Of a DNA stretch of 64,000 bases, positions 27,992 through 36,510 are shown in pieces. Both the position numbers and the translations under genes were made by a program. Each line of letters starts with the position of its first letter. Position 1 is the stretch's first letter. The stretch spans positions 1 to 64,000 of the forward strand of contig CAZPQA010000006.1 in assembly GCA_964588535.1 (NCBI GenBank), in the 5' to 3' direction. The DNA comes from NaphS2 sp964588535 (lineage in GTDB: Bacteria > Desulfobacterota > DSM-4660 > Desulfatiglandales > Desulfatiglandaceae). Below the pieces are notes generated by a model, which was not told the origin of the DNA, did not search any database, and saw only the letters and a program-made list of their open reading frames with translations.

Positions 27992-28238
27992 AAGCTCTGA
28001 AGAGTTCCGTGAGGCCCGGAGAAAGCATTCCGCAGTGGAGTCCACTATAAACGCTTTGGAAAATCATGGCCTAGACCGCTGCCGAGACCATGGCATAAAC
28101 GGATTTGAGCGCTATGTAGGGTTAGCCATTTTGGGGCGAAATATTCAAATCGCTGGACACATCCTTCAACAGAAAGAACTGAAGAGAGTGCAGCGCTTTG
28201 AAAGGAAGCAAAAGAAAAAGCTGATGGCAGCCGCATAA
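27990..28238 (+). pseudogene. ISNCY-like transposase C-terminal fragment
   Basis: About 82 residues with ARRKHSAVESTINALE, then HGLDRCRDHG and FERYVGLAILGRNIQ, the C-terminal block of ISNCY/ISL3-like transposases, where the Glu of AVES is catalytic. A short ATG upstream at 27954 would add unrelated residues. The 5' part is missing and is replaced by the IS4 fragment. The long-hairpin repeat begins 28 bases after its stop. Confidence 0.65.
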
Positions 28239-28265
28239 TCTCATTTCTTGATCTTCGGTCTACTT

Positions 28266-28425
28266 AGGGAACTGGAAGAAAATAATATACGCATATCGCG
28301 CAGAACTTTTGTTCGTATTCAAGGCGTGATATCAGGTGCATAGTGAGCTATGTGCCTGTTGTCACAACGTAGAAAACGGGCAAAAGGGCAAGCAGGATGC
28401 GTAGATTATTTTTTGGAAGTTCCCT
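28266..28425. repeat. Long-hairpin repeat, copy 2
   Basis: A 160-base imperfect palindrome related to the one at 1797-1954. Outer arms begin AGGGAACT and end AGTTCCCT. The inner stem is CAGGTGCATAG / CTATGTGCCTG with loop TGAG. The same TG/TG mismatch occurs as in copy 1, while flanking stem bases differ in both arms together. Shared single-strand blocks include TTTTG-TTCGTAT-CAAGG and the ATTATTTTTTG end. It lies between the transposase tail and the convergent GH44 gene. Confidence 0.75.
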
Positions 28426-28505
28426 TACTGTGGATAGGTGTGCTCAATTTTGAACGTTGAACACATTTTCGGTATCAAACCACAGAAAAAGACAATTTGA
28501 AAAAG

Positions 28506-28574
28506 GAAAATCCGATTTTACACTATCAATACTTCCGATAGCAGCTCCGCGCTGGAGGGAAATTTCGGATTTTC
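28506..28574 (-). repeat. Inverted repeat downstream of GH44 gene, possible terminator
   Basis: GAAAATCCGA (28506-28515) and TCGGATTTTC (28565-28574) form a ten-base inverted repeat, with a small internal CTCC-GCGCT-GGAG hairpin. It lies ten bases beyond the GH44 stop codon. It has no U tract, so termination is only a possibility. A similar string, TTTTCGTTC-GACACTA, is seen at positions 38-56 of the window. Confidence 0.35.
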
Positions 28575-28583
28575 GTTCGGGCA

Positions 28584-30575
28584 CTATTTAACATGGACTT
28601 CAATGGAGTCCAGCCAAGTGGCGTCAGGTTCTCCGTCCATATTGCCGTCAACAGCGAAGTAGAAGATATAATTGCCTGCGGGAAGGACCGTATTCAGCAC
28701 GTTGAATGAGGGTGTGAGCTCATAAAGGGGCGTCTGTGCACAAACATGGATACCGTACCGCCAACCCTCGGGATACACATAGGTATACCAATCCAGGGGT
28801 GGATCAAAGGGGGTGTGGGCGGCCACCCACCAGTCAGCATCCGCTCCGCTGAGGTCTCCGGGGTCAAGGGAGACTGCAATCGTTAATAACTCCCCTTGAG
28901 AGATTGTCAATGGCTCGTCTGATCCATTCGCCTTGATGTCTGGAGTAGGATTTAGGGGATGCAAAGATACTCCGTCAAGAACCAGGGTAGAGACACTTAG
29001 AGGAGGCATGGTATATAAAAAGGCATTGCCTGTTATCGTGGTAATGTTCGGTCGCTGTTGTGGTGTTGCGGATGACGAGGTAAGTTGATAGACTTCTGCA
29101 TACCCGAATTCTCGTGGGTGGATCACCTGAATGTCAACATTAAGCCATGCTGCAGTTTTATTGATTGCCACCAGAACCGTGCGGTCGGGGTCTCCTGCAT
29201 CTACGCTGGCGTAAACTGAGGTATGCTCAATGTCGTCGGTGGAGGCCGATATGTTGGTGTCACCGAAGGTGCTGCCCGCTCCATCATAGTTTCGATACAT
29301 ATCGATGCCACCATAAATGAAACTATCGTCTGTTCCCATACGCCAGAGGGTAGCTGCGAAAACGCCTTCACGTCCGAAGATACCGAGAACATCAGCTTGG
29401 GCGATCCCCCCAGAGATATGATTGCCACCGCCGTAGTAATACTCGGTAAATGCCAATTTGGTATCGGGATAATGCGTCTCGACCTTGTTGTACATACGAG
29501 GGATGAGATGAATAGCCTCGCCGCCCAGGCTTGTAATAATCCAACTATCCTCGACATAGGTTGGGTCCCACAAGGAACGTGGGGCCTGGATTCTGGCTTC
29601 AACAACGGGAGGATCGTTATTGGTAGGGCTGGTAATCCGTACCCCGCCTCCACGAGCCTCAGGGTACCAGTGCAAATCAAGAACGTCTAGAAGTCGGCGT
29701 CCTGTTCTATCATCTTCATCTTTCATCGAACTGAGATAAAAATCAAGAAAGTCACGCCCACCGGCATCAGGGGCGCCCTGGAGAGCGACGTACCCATACC
29801 AGCCATAGCTTACCGGTCCAAAGATGAGCGACTGAGGTGCGACATCCTTGATGGCGGAAGCGAACGTAATAGATTTGCTGAGAAGTGCCTCATATGCTAT
29901 AGGCTCCGGTTGGATACGTGGGTGAGTACTTGCCCAGAGGTCAGGCTCGTTGTCAAGACTGTAAAATATGGTGCGATTGGGATCAGCGTTGGCATAGGGA
30001 AAGGTGCTTTCCAGCCAGTTAACGAATTCATCCTGATACACCATACTGTCTGTTGTATCGGGCAAGAGGCTCAATGCACCACCTTTATTGGCCTTCGAGA
30101 CATGGAAACGTGTATTAAGATAGCCTGGCGTTTGGTTCACATCACCACCACCATCTTTGTCTGATGCTACATAACCCTGAATGGGTACTGTAACCAAAAC
30201 TGAAGCACCTGCATTATGGGCTGTTTCTACATGATATCGCACCGCTCCACCTGGGATATAACAGTCAGCTGGGGTAGGCAAATCCATACATAAATAGTTA
30301 TCATTTTGATTAAACCAATCTATACCGGCATTAGATGCATTGTTCTCCCAGTTATAGGCTGTCCACCTATTACCACCTAAACGGGTCAGGCATACATTGT
30401 GCTCTTTATAATCCGATTCGTCTGTTGTGTTGATTCCGTATATATATGATGAGATAGGATGGACGTTCTTTTCGCTATCGATTATAAAATTAACATCTGC
30501 AGCTACCAGCGAAATAACAGATAGAAATATGATAAATGGCACACTCATCAAAAACATTAACCTCTTGTTAATCAT
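28584..30575 (-). CDS. Secreted GH44-like endoglucanase
   Basis: A 663-residue exported protein. A signal peptide covers about residues 1-26 (ending VAADV). The GH44 catalytic domain (PF12891-type) shows the acid/base Glu210 in YSLDNEPDLW and the nucleophile Glu378 in LAFTEYYYGG, placing it among beta-1,4-glucanases acting on cellulose, xyloglucan or related glucans. The C-terminal 120 residues are a beta-rich module starting PDIKANGSDEPLT, found on varied secreted proteins of this phylum. It stands alone; the 600 bases upstream hold no recognised gene. Confidence 0.82.
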   Translation of the reverse strand: MINKRLMFLMSVPFIIFLSVISLVAADVNFIIDSEKNVHPISSYIYGINTTDESDYKEHNVCLTRLGGNRWTAYNWENNASNAGIDWFNQNDNYLCMDLPTPADCYIPGGAVRYHVETAHNAGASVLVTVPIQGYVASDKDGGGDVNQTPGYLNTRFHVSKANKGGALSLLPDTTDSMVYQDEFVNWLESTFPYANADPNRTIFYSLDNEPDLWASTHPRIQPEPIAYEALLSKSITFASAIKDVAPQSLIFGPVSYGWYGYVALQGAPDAGGRDFLDFYLSSMKDEDDRTGRRLLDVLDLHWYPEARGGGVRITSPTNNDPPVVEARIQAPRSLWDPTYVEDSWIITSLGGEAIHLIPRMYNKVETHYPDTKLAFTEYYYGGGNHISGGIAQADVLGIFGREGVFAATLWRMGTDDSFIYGGIDMYRNYDGAGSTFGDTNISASTDDIEHTSVYASVDAGDPDRTVLVAINKTAAWLNVDIQVIHPREFGYAEVYQLTSSSATPQQRPNITTITGNAFLYTMPPLSVSTLVLDGVSLHPLNPTPDIKANGSDEPLTISQGELLTIAVSLDPGDLSGADADWWVAAHTPFDPPLDWYTYVYPEGWRYGIHVCAQTPLYELTPSFNVLNTVLPAGNYIFYFAVDGNMDGEPDATWLDSIEVHVK

Positions 30576-31176
30576 TAGAATGCCTTCCTTTTTGCAACAT
30601 GTTATTGGAGTGATAAGAAGTCACTTTCTTATGTGGAAAGTATAAAAGAAACGGCCTTGTGTGTCAAAGGCAAGAACCATAGTTTTTCTACCTTCTCACA
30701 ATTACAGGAATTATATGGAAGGGTATTCAATTCAGAATGGGAAAAAAGGCTCAAACGGGGAGAGAATTATACGGAAAACAGCAACGGATTCTATGGGCTC
30801 GACGAGTAACCCCTCTACAGGCCCCTAAAACTGTCTAACAAGTGCCAAAGCAGGACTATTTGTACCCCACTACCCCTTGATGGCCCTCCTGATAAATATT
30901 GGTGAAGGTATGATATTGTGATTGGGCTAATTCAAGTGCTTTTTCAAATAGATGGATGGCGAAAATTGTATTGTTTGAAAAAAATGAGTCAAAAAACTCT
31001 AAAACAAGGTATAATAGATAGTGAGTGGAAATATTAAAAAGTCGAATGGTTATGGATGTTGGAAAACTGAGAGGGATGATTCTGGGATATTCAGTCTGCA
31101 TTTTAGGCTAAAAAATCATCAAAACATGTTATTATAAAAGGGGAATAATGATGGGTACACAAGGAGGAATGCAGAT
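30576..31176. other. 601-base gap without a recognised gene
   Basis: This AT-rich stretch separates the GH44 gene from yjbQ. A minus-strand frame at 30856-31101 encodes 81 residues whose end (AIHLFEKALELAQSQ) looks like one TPR helix pair, but it has no ribosome site and may be a remnant. No tRNA, transposase or clear promoter was seen, apart from AAGGAGGAAT before yjbQ. Confidence 0.5.
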
Positions 31177-31593
31177 ATGATGTCTTATCGAAAGGAACTT
31201 TTTTTCAGCGTACCTACACGGAGAGCCTTTATCAATATCACACCTCAAGTGGAAGAATGTCTGGCAGAAAGCGGCATTACAAATGGCCTCATACTCGTTA
31301 ACGCCATGCACATCACCGCTTCTGTCTTCATCAACGACGATGAATCGGGCCTGCATCATGATTATGAGATCTGGCTGGAAAAACTGGCGCCCCACGAACC
31401 GGTCTCCCAGTATCGGCACAATGTGGGTGAAGATAATGCCGATGCTCATATGAAGCGCCAGGTCATGGGTCGGGAAGTGGTAGTGGCTGTCACCGACGGG
31501 GCCCTGGATTTTGGGACCTGGGAACAGATTTTCTACGGGGAGTTTGACGGACGGCGAAGGAAGCGCGTTCTGGTAAAGATTATCGGGGAATAG
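31177..31593 (+). CDS. YjbQ family protein (UPF0047)
   Basis: A 138-residue YjbQ/UPF0047 (PF01894) protein. Family blocks are present: TRRAFINITPQVEE, HITASVFINDDE, the YRHNVGEDNADAHMKRQVMG segment with its conserved His residues, and the GTWEQIFYGEFDG ending. Members have weak thiamine-phosphate synthase activity; the real role is unsettled. AAGGAGG upstream and tandem ATGATG fit the start. It precedes the RACo-like gene by 26 bases. Confidence 0.93.
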   Translation: MMSYRKELFFSVPTRRAFINITPQVEECLAESGITNGLILVNAMHITASVFINDDESGLHHDYEIWLEKLAPHEPVSQYRHNVGEDNADAHMKRQVMGREVVVAVTDGALDFGTWEQIFYGEFDGRRRKRVLVKIIGE

Positions 31594-31619
31594 AATCTGA
31601 ATAATATGGAAGCGGAAAA

Positions 31620-33269
31620 ATGCTGCAAAACAACGCATGGATTAAACTGGTAACACCAGAACTGGCGCCACCCAGCCTCGGCGATAACACGGCGGATGTG
31701 GATCGCCTGGTAAAGGGGCTGCGACACCGTCTCGACGGGATGGATGTCCGGGTGGATTTTTCCCTGGTGAAGCGCTTGTCCCGGGATCTCAGGGCCTGTG
31801 ATTATGGTGTGGGAGGGGCGGTCTATGGGGATGGAGATAGCTTTCGGCTGATCGATGTTTTTGATGGGAGAAAAACGGGGGCGGTTTATGGCCTTTCCCT
31901 GGACCTGGGAAGTTCCACCCTGGTGTTGCGACTGGTTAACTTGACCAGCGGTGAAACCCTGGATGAGATTTCCTTTAACAATCCGCAGATTGAGCTCGGA
32001 TCGGACATCCTCACACGGATTCATTTCGCGGGACAGGAAGGTGGGCTTGAAAAGCTTCAGGGGCTGGTGCTGGATGAACTCAACCACCAAATCGGGAATC
32101 TGGCGGAAGAAAACGATGTGGCACGAAAATCCATCGTGGGCATGACGGTGGCCGGCAATACCACCATGACCCATCTGTTTCTGGGGTTGGACCCCCACTG
32201 GATTTGCCGGGAACCCTATATTCCGGTGGTGAATCGGCCGGATCTCGTAAAAGCCGGGGAACTGAATTTGAAAATTAACCCGGAAGCGCCAGTGCTGGTT
32301 TTTCCCAACGTGGGCAGTTATTTTGGCGGTGATTTGATCGCGGGCATCCTGGCATCGAAGATGACGGAACATGAGGCGGTTTCATTCCTGGTGGATGTGG
32401 GCACCAACGCGGAAGTGGTGATCGGCAATCGGGACTGGCTCATGGCCTGCGCTGGTGCCGCGGGACCGGCCCTCGAAAGCGGGGTTGCCGACATGGGTAT
32501 GATGGCGGCACCCGGCGTCATCGACAGTGTGGTGATTGATCCTGATACGGGCGCTTTCACTGTGGGGATGATTCCGGAGCGCGAGACTAAGGTAGCCACC
32601 CAAGACCGCGGCCCCATTGGCATATGCGGTTCCGGGCTGATCGATCTGGTGAGCCAGCTTTTCCTGATGGGCATGGTTGATCTGATGGGGAAATTCGTGC
32701 CGGATCGCTGCGGGAAGCATCTGATGGAAATGGATGGCATCGGGCATCTGATCGTGGTGCCGGCGGAAGTTTCGGGGACCGGTAAACCCCTGACCCTCAG
32801 CCAGATTGACATTGACGGCCTGATCCGCTCAAAAGCCGCCATGTACACCATTTTGACGACCATTTCCAAGACCGTGAACATTCCGTTTAGTGATATCGGG
32901 CGGTTTTTTGTGGCCGGCACCTTTGGAAGCTATATCAATCCGCGGTCTGCCATCAACATCGGAATGATTCCCGATCTGCCCCTGGAAACTTATGTTTCTC
33001 TGGGCAATACATCCCTTGCGGGGGCGACCATGGCGCTTCTGGGAGTGGATGCCCAAGAATTACTTTTTCAGATTCGGGATCAAATTACCTACCTGGAACT
33101 GAACGTGAACCAGGAGTTTATGAACCTTTTCAGTGCGGCGAAATTCTTGCCTCACACGGACCGGTCCCTGTTTCCCTCTGTGAAAATATGGGATGGGGAC
33201 GATACCGCCTTGGCAGGGGAAAAAAGCCGACTCCGCCAAAGTGGCTACGACGGCCGGATCGACGTATGA
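31620..33269 (+). CDS. RACo-like ASKHA ATPase (DUF4445) lacking the ferredoxin domain
   Basis: A 549-residue protein with the DUF4445 domain of reductive activators of corrinoid proteins. The C-terminal part shows the ASKHA signs: GLSLDLGSSTLVLRLV near residue 91, TVAGNTTMTHLFLG, FLVDVGTNAEVVIGN and FVAGTFGSYINP. RACo proteins normally begin with a [2Fe-2S] ferredoxin domain; here the first 85 residues contain no such Cys motif. Its stop overlaps the RarA start as ATGA. It may activate a corrinoid methyltransferase system encoded elsewhere, with electrons from a separate carrier. Confidence 0.85.
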   Translation: MLQNNAWIKLVTPELAPPSLGDNTADVDRLVKGLRHRLDGMDVRVDFSLVKRLSRDLRACDYGVGGAVYGDGDSFRLIDVFDGRKTGAVYGLSLDLGSSTLVLRLVNLTSGETLDEISFNNPQIELGSDILTRIHFAGQEGGLEKLQGLVLDELNHQIGNLAEENDVARKSIVGMTVAGNTTMTHLFLGLDPHWICREPYIPVVNRPDLVKAGELNLKINPEAPVLVFPNVGSYFGGDLIAGILASKMTEHEAVSFLVDVGTNAEVVIGNRDWLMACAGAAGPALESGVADMGMMAAPGVIDSVVIDPDTGAFTVGMIPERETKVATQDRGPIGICGSGLIDLVSQLFLMGMVDLMGKFVPDRCGKHLMEMDGIGHLIVVPAEVSGTGKPLTLSQIDIDGLIRSKAAMYTILTTISKTVNIPFSDIGRFFVAGTFGSYINPRSAINIGMIPDLPLETYVSLGNTSLAGATMALLGVDAQELLFQIRDQITYLELNVNQEFMNLFSAAKFLPHTDRSLFPSVKIWDGDDTALAGEKSRLRQSGYDGRIDV

Positions 33270-35497
33270 ATCAACAAGATTCCCATGGGTATTCCCCCCT
33301 GGCTGCCCGCATGCGGCCCAGAACCCTGGATGAATTTGTGGGTCAGGCGCACATTGCCGCGCCGGGTCGCCTGTTGCGCCGGGCCATTCAGGCGGATCAG
33401 CTTTCTTCCATCATCTTTCACGGCCCTCCCGGGACCGGAAAAACCACCCTGGCAATGGTCATTGCCAATACCACCCGCAGCCGTTTTATCCCGCTGAACG
33501 CTGTCTTGACCGGCGTGAAGGACCTTCGCGAGGCCATTTCCGGCGCACGACGGCTCCTGGATGAACATGAACGTCGGACAATCCTGTTTGTGGATGAAAT
33601 TCATCGGTGGAACAAGGCCCAGCAGGATGCTTTGCTGCCATGGGTCGAAAATGGTACGGTGATCCTTGTGGGCGCCACCACTGAAAACCCCTATTTCTCC
33701 GTTAACCCGCCCCTGGTGAGCCGCAGTCGCATTTTCCGCCTGGAACCCCTGGGGCACAAAGACCTGCGTACGATCGCCTTTCAGGCGCTGGCCGACCCGG
33801 AACGGGGGTATGGGACGTTGAAGGTGCAGGTTGATCCGGATGCCCTGGACCACCTGGTGAATGTGGCCGGCGGCGATGCGCGGAGTGTGTTGAATGCCCT
33901 GGAACTGGCTGTGGAAACCACACCCCCCGATGATCAGGGAACCGTTGTGGTGGATATGGCGGTGGCCGAAGAGAGCATTCAACGGCGGGCGGTGCTGTAC
34001 GATCGAGATGGCGATGCTCATTATGACACCATCAGCGCCTTTATCAAATCGTTGCGGGGTTCCGACCCGGATGCGGCGCTCTACTGGCTGGCAAAGATGG
34101 TTTATGCGGGTGAAGATCCCCGGTTCATGTTTCGGCGAATGCTGATACTGGCCGGTGAAGATGTGGGGCTGGCGGATCCCCATGCCATTGGGGTGGTCAC
34201 GGCATGTGCTGATGCCTTTGACCGGGTCGGGCTTCCCGAAGGGAGGTTTCATCTGGCCGAAGCTGCCCTTTATCTTGCCACAGCCCCCAAAAGTAATTCT
34301 GCGCTGGCTTTTTTCGATGCCCTCCACGCGGTGGAGAAGGAAGGGAAAACAGAGGTTCCCTCCCATCTGAAAGATGCGAGCCGGGATAAGAAAGGATTCG
34401 GTCATGGCGAAGGGTATCTCTATCCCCATGCCTATCGGGACCACTGGACCGCCCAGCAGTATCTTCCGGACGCGCTACAGGGAAAGGTGTTCTACCATCC
34501 GTCGGGTCAGGGTTACGAAAAAAGCATTTCTCTAGAGATCAATCAACGTCGGGAAGCCCAGCTGGCTGCCATGGTTGAAGGGGGGATTGTGGCGCCCCCG
34601 GAAGTGCTCACTTTCTCGCCCGGGGACCGGGCCCGGGACCGATGGCTGCAGCGGGCCATAAACCAGGGCGGAATGCAACTGGCAGGGGTTCGTGACCGGG
34701 CACTGGCTGCAGCGGAAATAGAACGTCATTCAAATGTATTGGATCTTAACGCCGGAACCGGCCTGTTGACATGGGAGGCTGTTCGACGTACGCCGGAGGG
34801 GAGCGTATGGGCGTTGGTTGAAGATGAGGGAGCTGCCTCGGGGCTTCGCGCGCAAGCGTTAAACCTGAACAAAATGGATCGACCGGTGATTATGGCGGGT
34901 CCTTTGGAAAGAATTGGGAAGCTGGTTCCAGCCGAAGGGCAGGGCGAAGTTCGCTTTGATGCGGTGGTGGGGAGGAATGCACTTCTGCCCGTTCATGATA
35001 AAGCGGCGGCCGTGATGGCCATTACTCGGGTGCTGGCGCCCGAGGGGACGATCTCTTTTGTTGAAGGTGTTCCGCGCCGCGGCCAACGGATCTATGACCT
35101 GGTGGATCGCGAAGGATTGGACAAAAAACTCGTGAAAAAATGGATTACAGCCGAGGAAGCCATCTATGAGGATTCAGATGACCCCATGGTGAACTGGACC
35201 CGGGAGGATCTCGCCCATGCTTTTGACCAGGCCGGGCTCCTCATCAAGCATTTCCACTCTGAACAAACAGCCATTGAAATGCTGGTGACGGAGGCGATGC
35301 TGTCCCGCTGGTTCCCGGAAACAGGCGGGGATTCAAGAATACCGGCCCGGCCCAGTTACCGGGGACGGCTGGCCGCTTCACTTTCCCCGGGCGAGGTGGA
35401 TCAAATCCGCCGCTATATCACTAAAAAACTGGTCGGCAAACAGATTCGATGGACGTCCGAATCCATCCACCTGACGGCCTGTCAACACCAGCTTTAA
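33266..35497 (+). CDS. rarA: RarA/MgsA recombination ATPase fused to methyltransferase-like domain
   Basis: A 743-residue protein. Residues 1-430 are RarA: PRTLDEFVGQAH, Walker A HGPPGTGKTT, Walker B LFVDEIHRWNKAQQD, GATTENPYFSVNPPLVSR and the C-terminal GYLYPH-like block. RarA acts at stalled replication forks. Residues about 480-743 form a Rossmann methyltransferase-like domain with VLDLNAGTGLLTWEAV and a VLAPEGTISF strand. Such a fusion is known in cyanobacteria and some anaerobes, from memory. The ATG at 33266 overlaps the previous stop and suits the protein start; an upstream frame exists inside the preceding gene. Confidence 0.88.
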   Translation: MNQQDSHGYSPLAARMRPRTLDEFVGQAHIAAPGRLLRRAIQADQLSSIIFHGPPGTGKTTLAMVIANTTRSRFIPLNAVLTGVKDLREAISGARRLLDEHERRTILFVDEIHRWNKAQQDALLPWVENGTVILVGATTENPYFSVNPPLVSRSRIFRLEPLGHKDLRTIAFQALADPERGYGTLKVQVDPDALDHLVNVAGGDARSVLNALELAVETTPPDDQGTVVVDMAVAEESIQRRAVLYDRDGDAHYDTISAFIKSLRGSDPDAALYWLAKMVYAGEDPRFMFRRMLILAGEDVGLADPHAIGVVTACADAFDRVGLPEGRFHLAEAALYLATAPKSNSALAFFDALHAVEKEGKTEVPSHLKDASRDKKGFGHGEGYLYPHAYRDHWTAQQYLPDALQGKVFYHPSGQGYEKSISLEINQRREAQLAAMVEGGIVAPPEVLTFSPGDRARDRWLQRAINQGGMQLAGVRDRALAAAEIERHSNVLDLNAGTGLLTWEAVRRTPEGSVWALVEDEGAASGLRAQALNLNKMDRPVIMAGPLERIGKLVPAEGQGEVRFDAVVGRNALLPVHDKAAAVMAITRVLAPEGTISFVEGVPRRGQRIYDLVDREGLDKKLVKKWITAEEAIYEDSDDPMVNWTREDLAHAFDQAGLLIKHFHSEQTAIEMLVTEAMLSRWFPETGGDSRIPARPSYRGRLAASLSPGEVDQIRRYITKKLVGKQIRWTSESIHLTACQHQL

Positions 35498-35524
35498 ACT
35501 AAACAGCAGGTTTAAACTAAACAG
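35493..35524. repeat. Short tandem duplication before the DMT gene
   Basis: TTTAAACTAAACAG occurs at 35493-35506 and again at 35511-35524. The first copy contains the rarA stop codon and the second ends just before the DMT transporter ATG. It separates the two genes by 28 bases. Confidence 0.7.
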
Positions 35525-35525
35525 A

Positions 35526-36467
35526 ATGACGCAAAACAACCTCAGCAACCAGGACATTCCCTTTTCCGCCGCCTTGTTTACCGGTTTTCTGTGTACGCTG
35601 TTTGGCGCCAATGCCGTGGCGATCAAGTACAGTCTTTCGGGAATTGGCACATTTACGGCCGCCGGGCTCCGTTTCAGCATCGCTGTGGCGGCCATCTACT
35701 TCTGGGTCAGATTTACCGGGAGACCTTTTGCCCTGCGGAAGGGGCAGACCTTTCAGATTCTGATCATTTCCATTATCTTTACGCTGCAGCTGGGACTGTT
35801 GTATCTGGGCCTTGAAAAAACAAGCGCTTCCAGGGGAACACTGATGGTGAACCTTCAGCCGTTTTTTCTCCTGGTCCTGGCCCATTGGTTTATTCCGGGG
35901 GATCGTATGACAAAAAAGAAGATCCTGGGACTGATTATGGGAGCGGTGGGAATGGTCCTGGTTTTTTCAGGAAAAAAAGGGCCATGCTTTACTCTGGGCG
36001 CCGATGTTCAGATCGGTGATTTAATGATTCTGGCAACGGCCTTTCTCTGGGCTGTTAACACGGTCTATACCAAAAGGATTATCCATCTGTTTTCACCCTT
36101 TCAGATGGTGTTTTACCCCATGCTGTTTTGCATCCCCTGCTTTCTGTTGGCGGGATATTTATGGGATGGCCGCATGATCGTCAATCTGGATGGGAAAGTG
36201 CTTTCCGCCCTTCTTTATCAGAGCCTTGTGACCGCCGCCTTCGGATTTGTGGCCTGGAACACCATGCTGTTGAAATACGGCGCGGTGGCACTGCATTCTT
36301 TCATCTTTATCATGCCGATCGCAGGCGTCCTGCTTGGCGGACTGATTCTCGGTGAAACCATTACCTGGGAACTTGTGCTGGCCCTGGCATTGATTGTATC
36401 CGGAATTGTCACCGTGAACTTCAGGAGCAGAAGATATTCTCAGATTTTTCCCACAAGAGGCATCTGA
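35526..36467 (+). CDS. DMT superfamily (EamA) transporter
   Basis: A 313-residue inner-membrane protein with two EamA repeats and ten predicted spans, at about residues 12-150 and 165-305. The first repeat has the GANAVAIKYSLSG block and the second the SPFQMVFYPM block. The class exports amino acids, metabolites or drugs; no substrate can be named. The ATG lies close behind rarA, with no strong ribosome site. Confidence 0.85.
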   Translation: MTQNNLSNQDIPFSAALFTGFLCTLFGANAVAIKYSLSGIGTFTAAGLRFSIAVAAIYFWVRFTGRPFALRKGQTFQILIISIIFTLQLGLLYLGLEKTSASRGTLMVNLQPFFLLVLAHWFIPGDRMTKKKILGLIMGAVGMVLVFSGKKGPCFTLGADVQIGDLMILATAFLWAVNTVYTKRIIHLFSPFQMVFYPMLFCIPCFLLAGYLWDGRMIVNLDGKVLSALLYQSLVTAAFGFVAWNTMLLKYGAVALHSFIFIMPIAGVLLGGLILGETITWELVLALALIVSGIVTVNFRSRRYSQIFPTRGI

Positions 36468-36510
36468 CCTCGTCCTGTCCCTTTATCATCAGTATTTGGC
36501 AAAAGGGGTT

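Noticed and set aside
30856..31101. An 81-codon minus-strand frame with a TPR-like end.
   Set aside because: No ribosome site, AT-rich and unlike neighbouring genes; kept only as a note in the gap entry.
33245..34444. A 399-codon open frame opposite rarA.
   Set aside because: It is a shadow of the strong RarA frame, whose motifs are all intact on the plus strand; the antisense peptide shows no domain.
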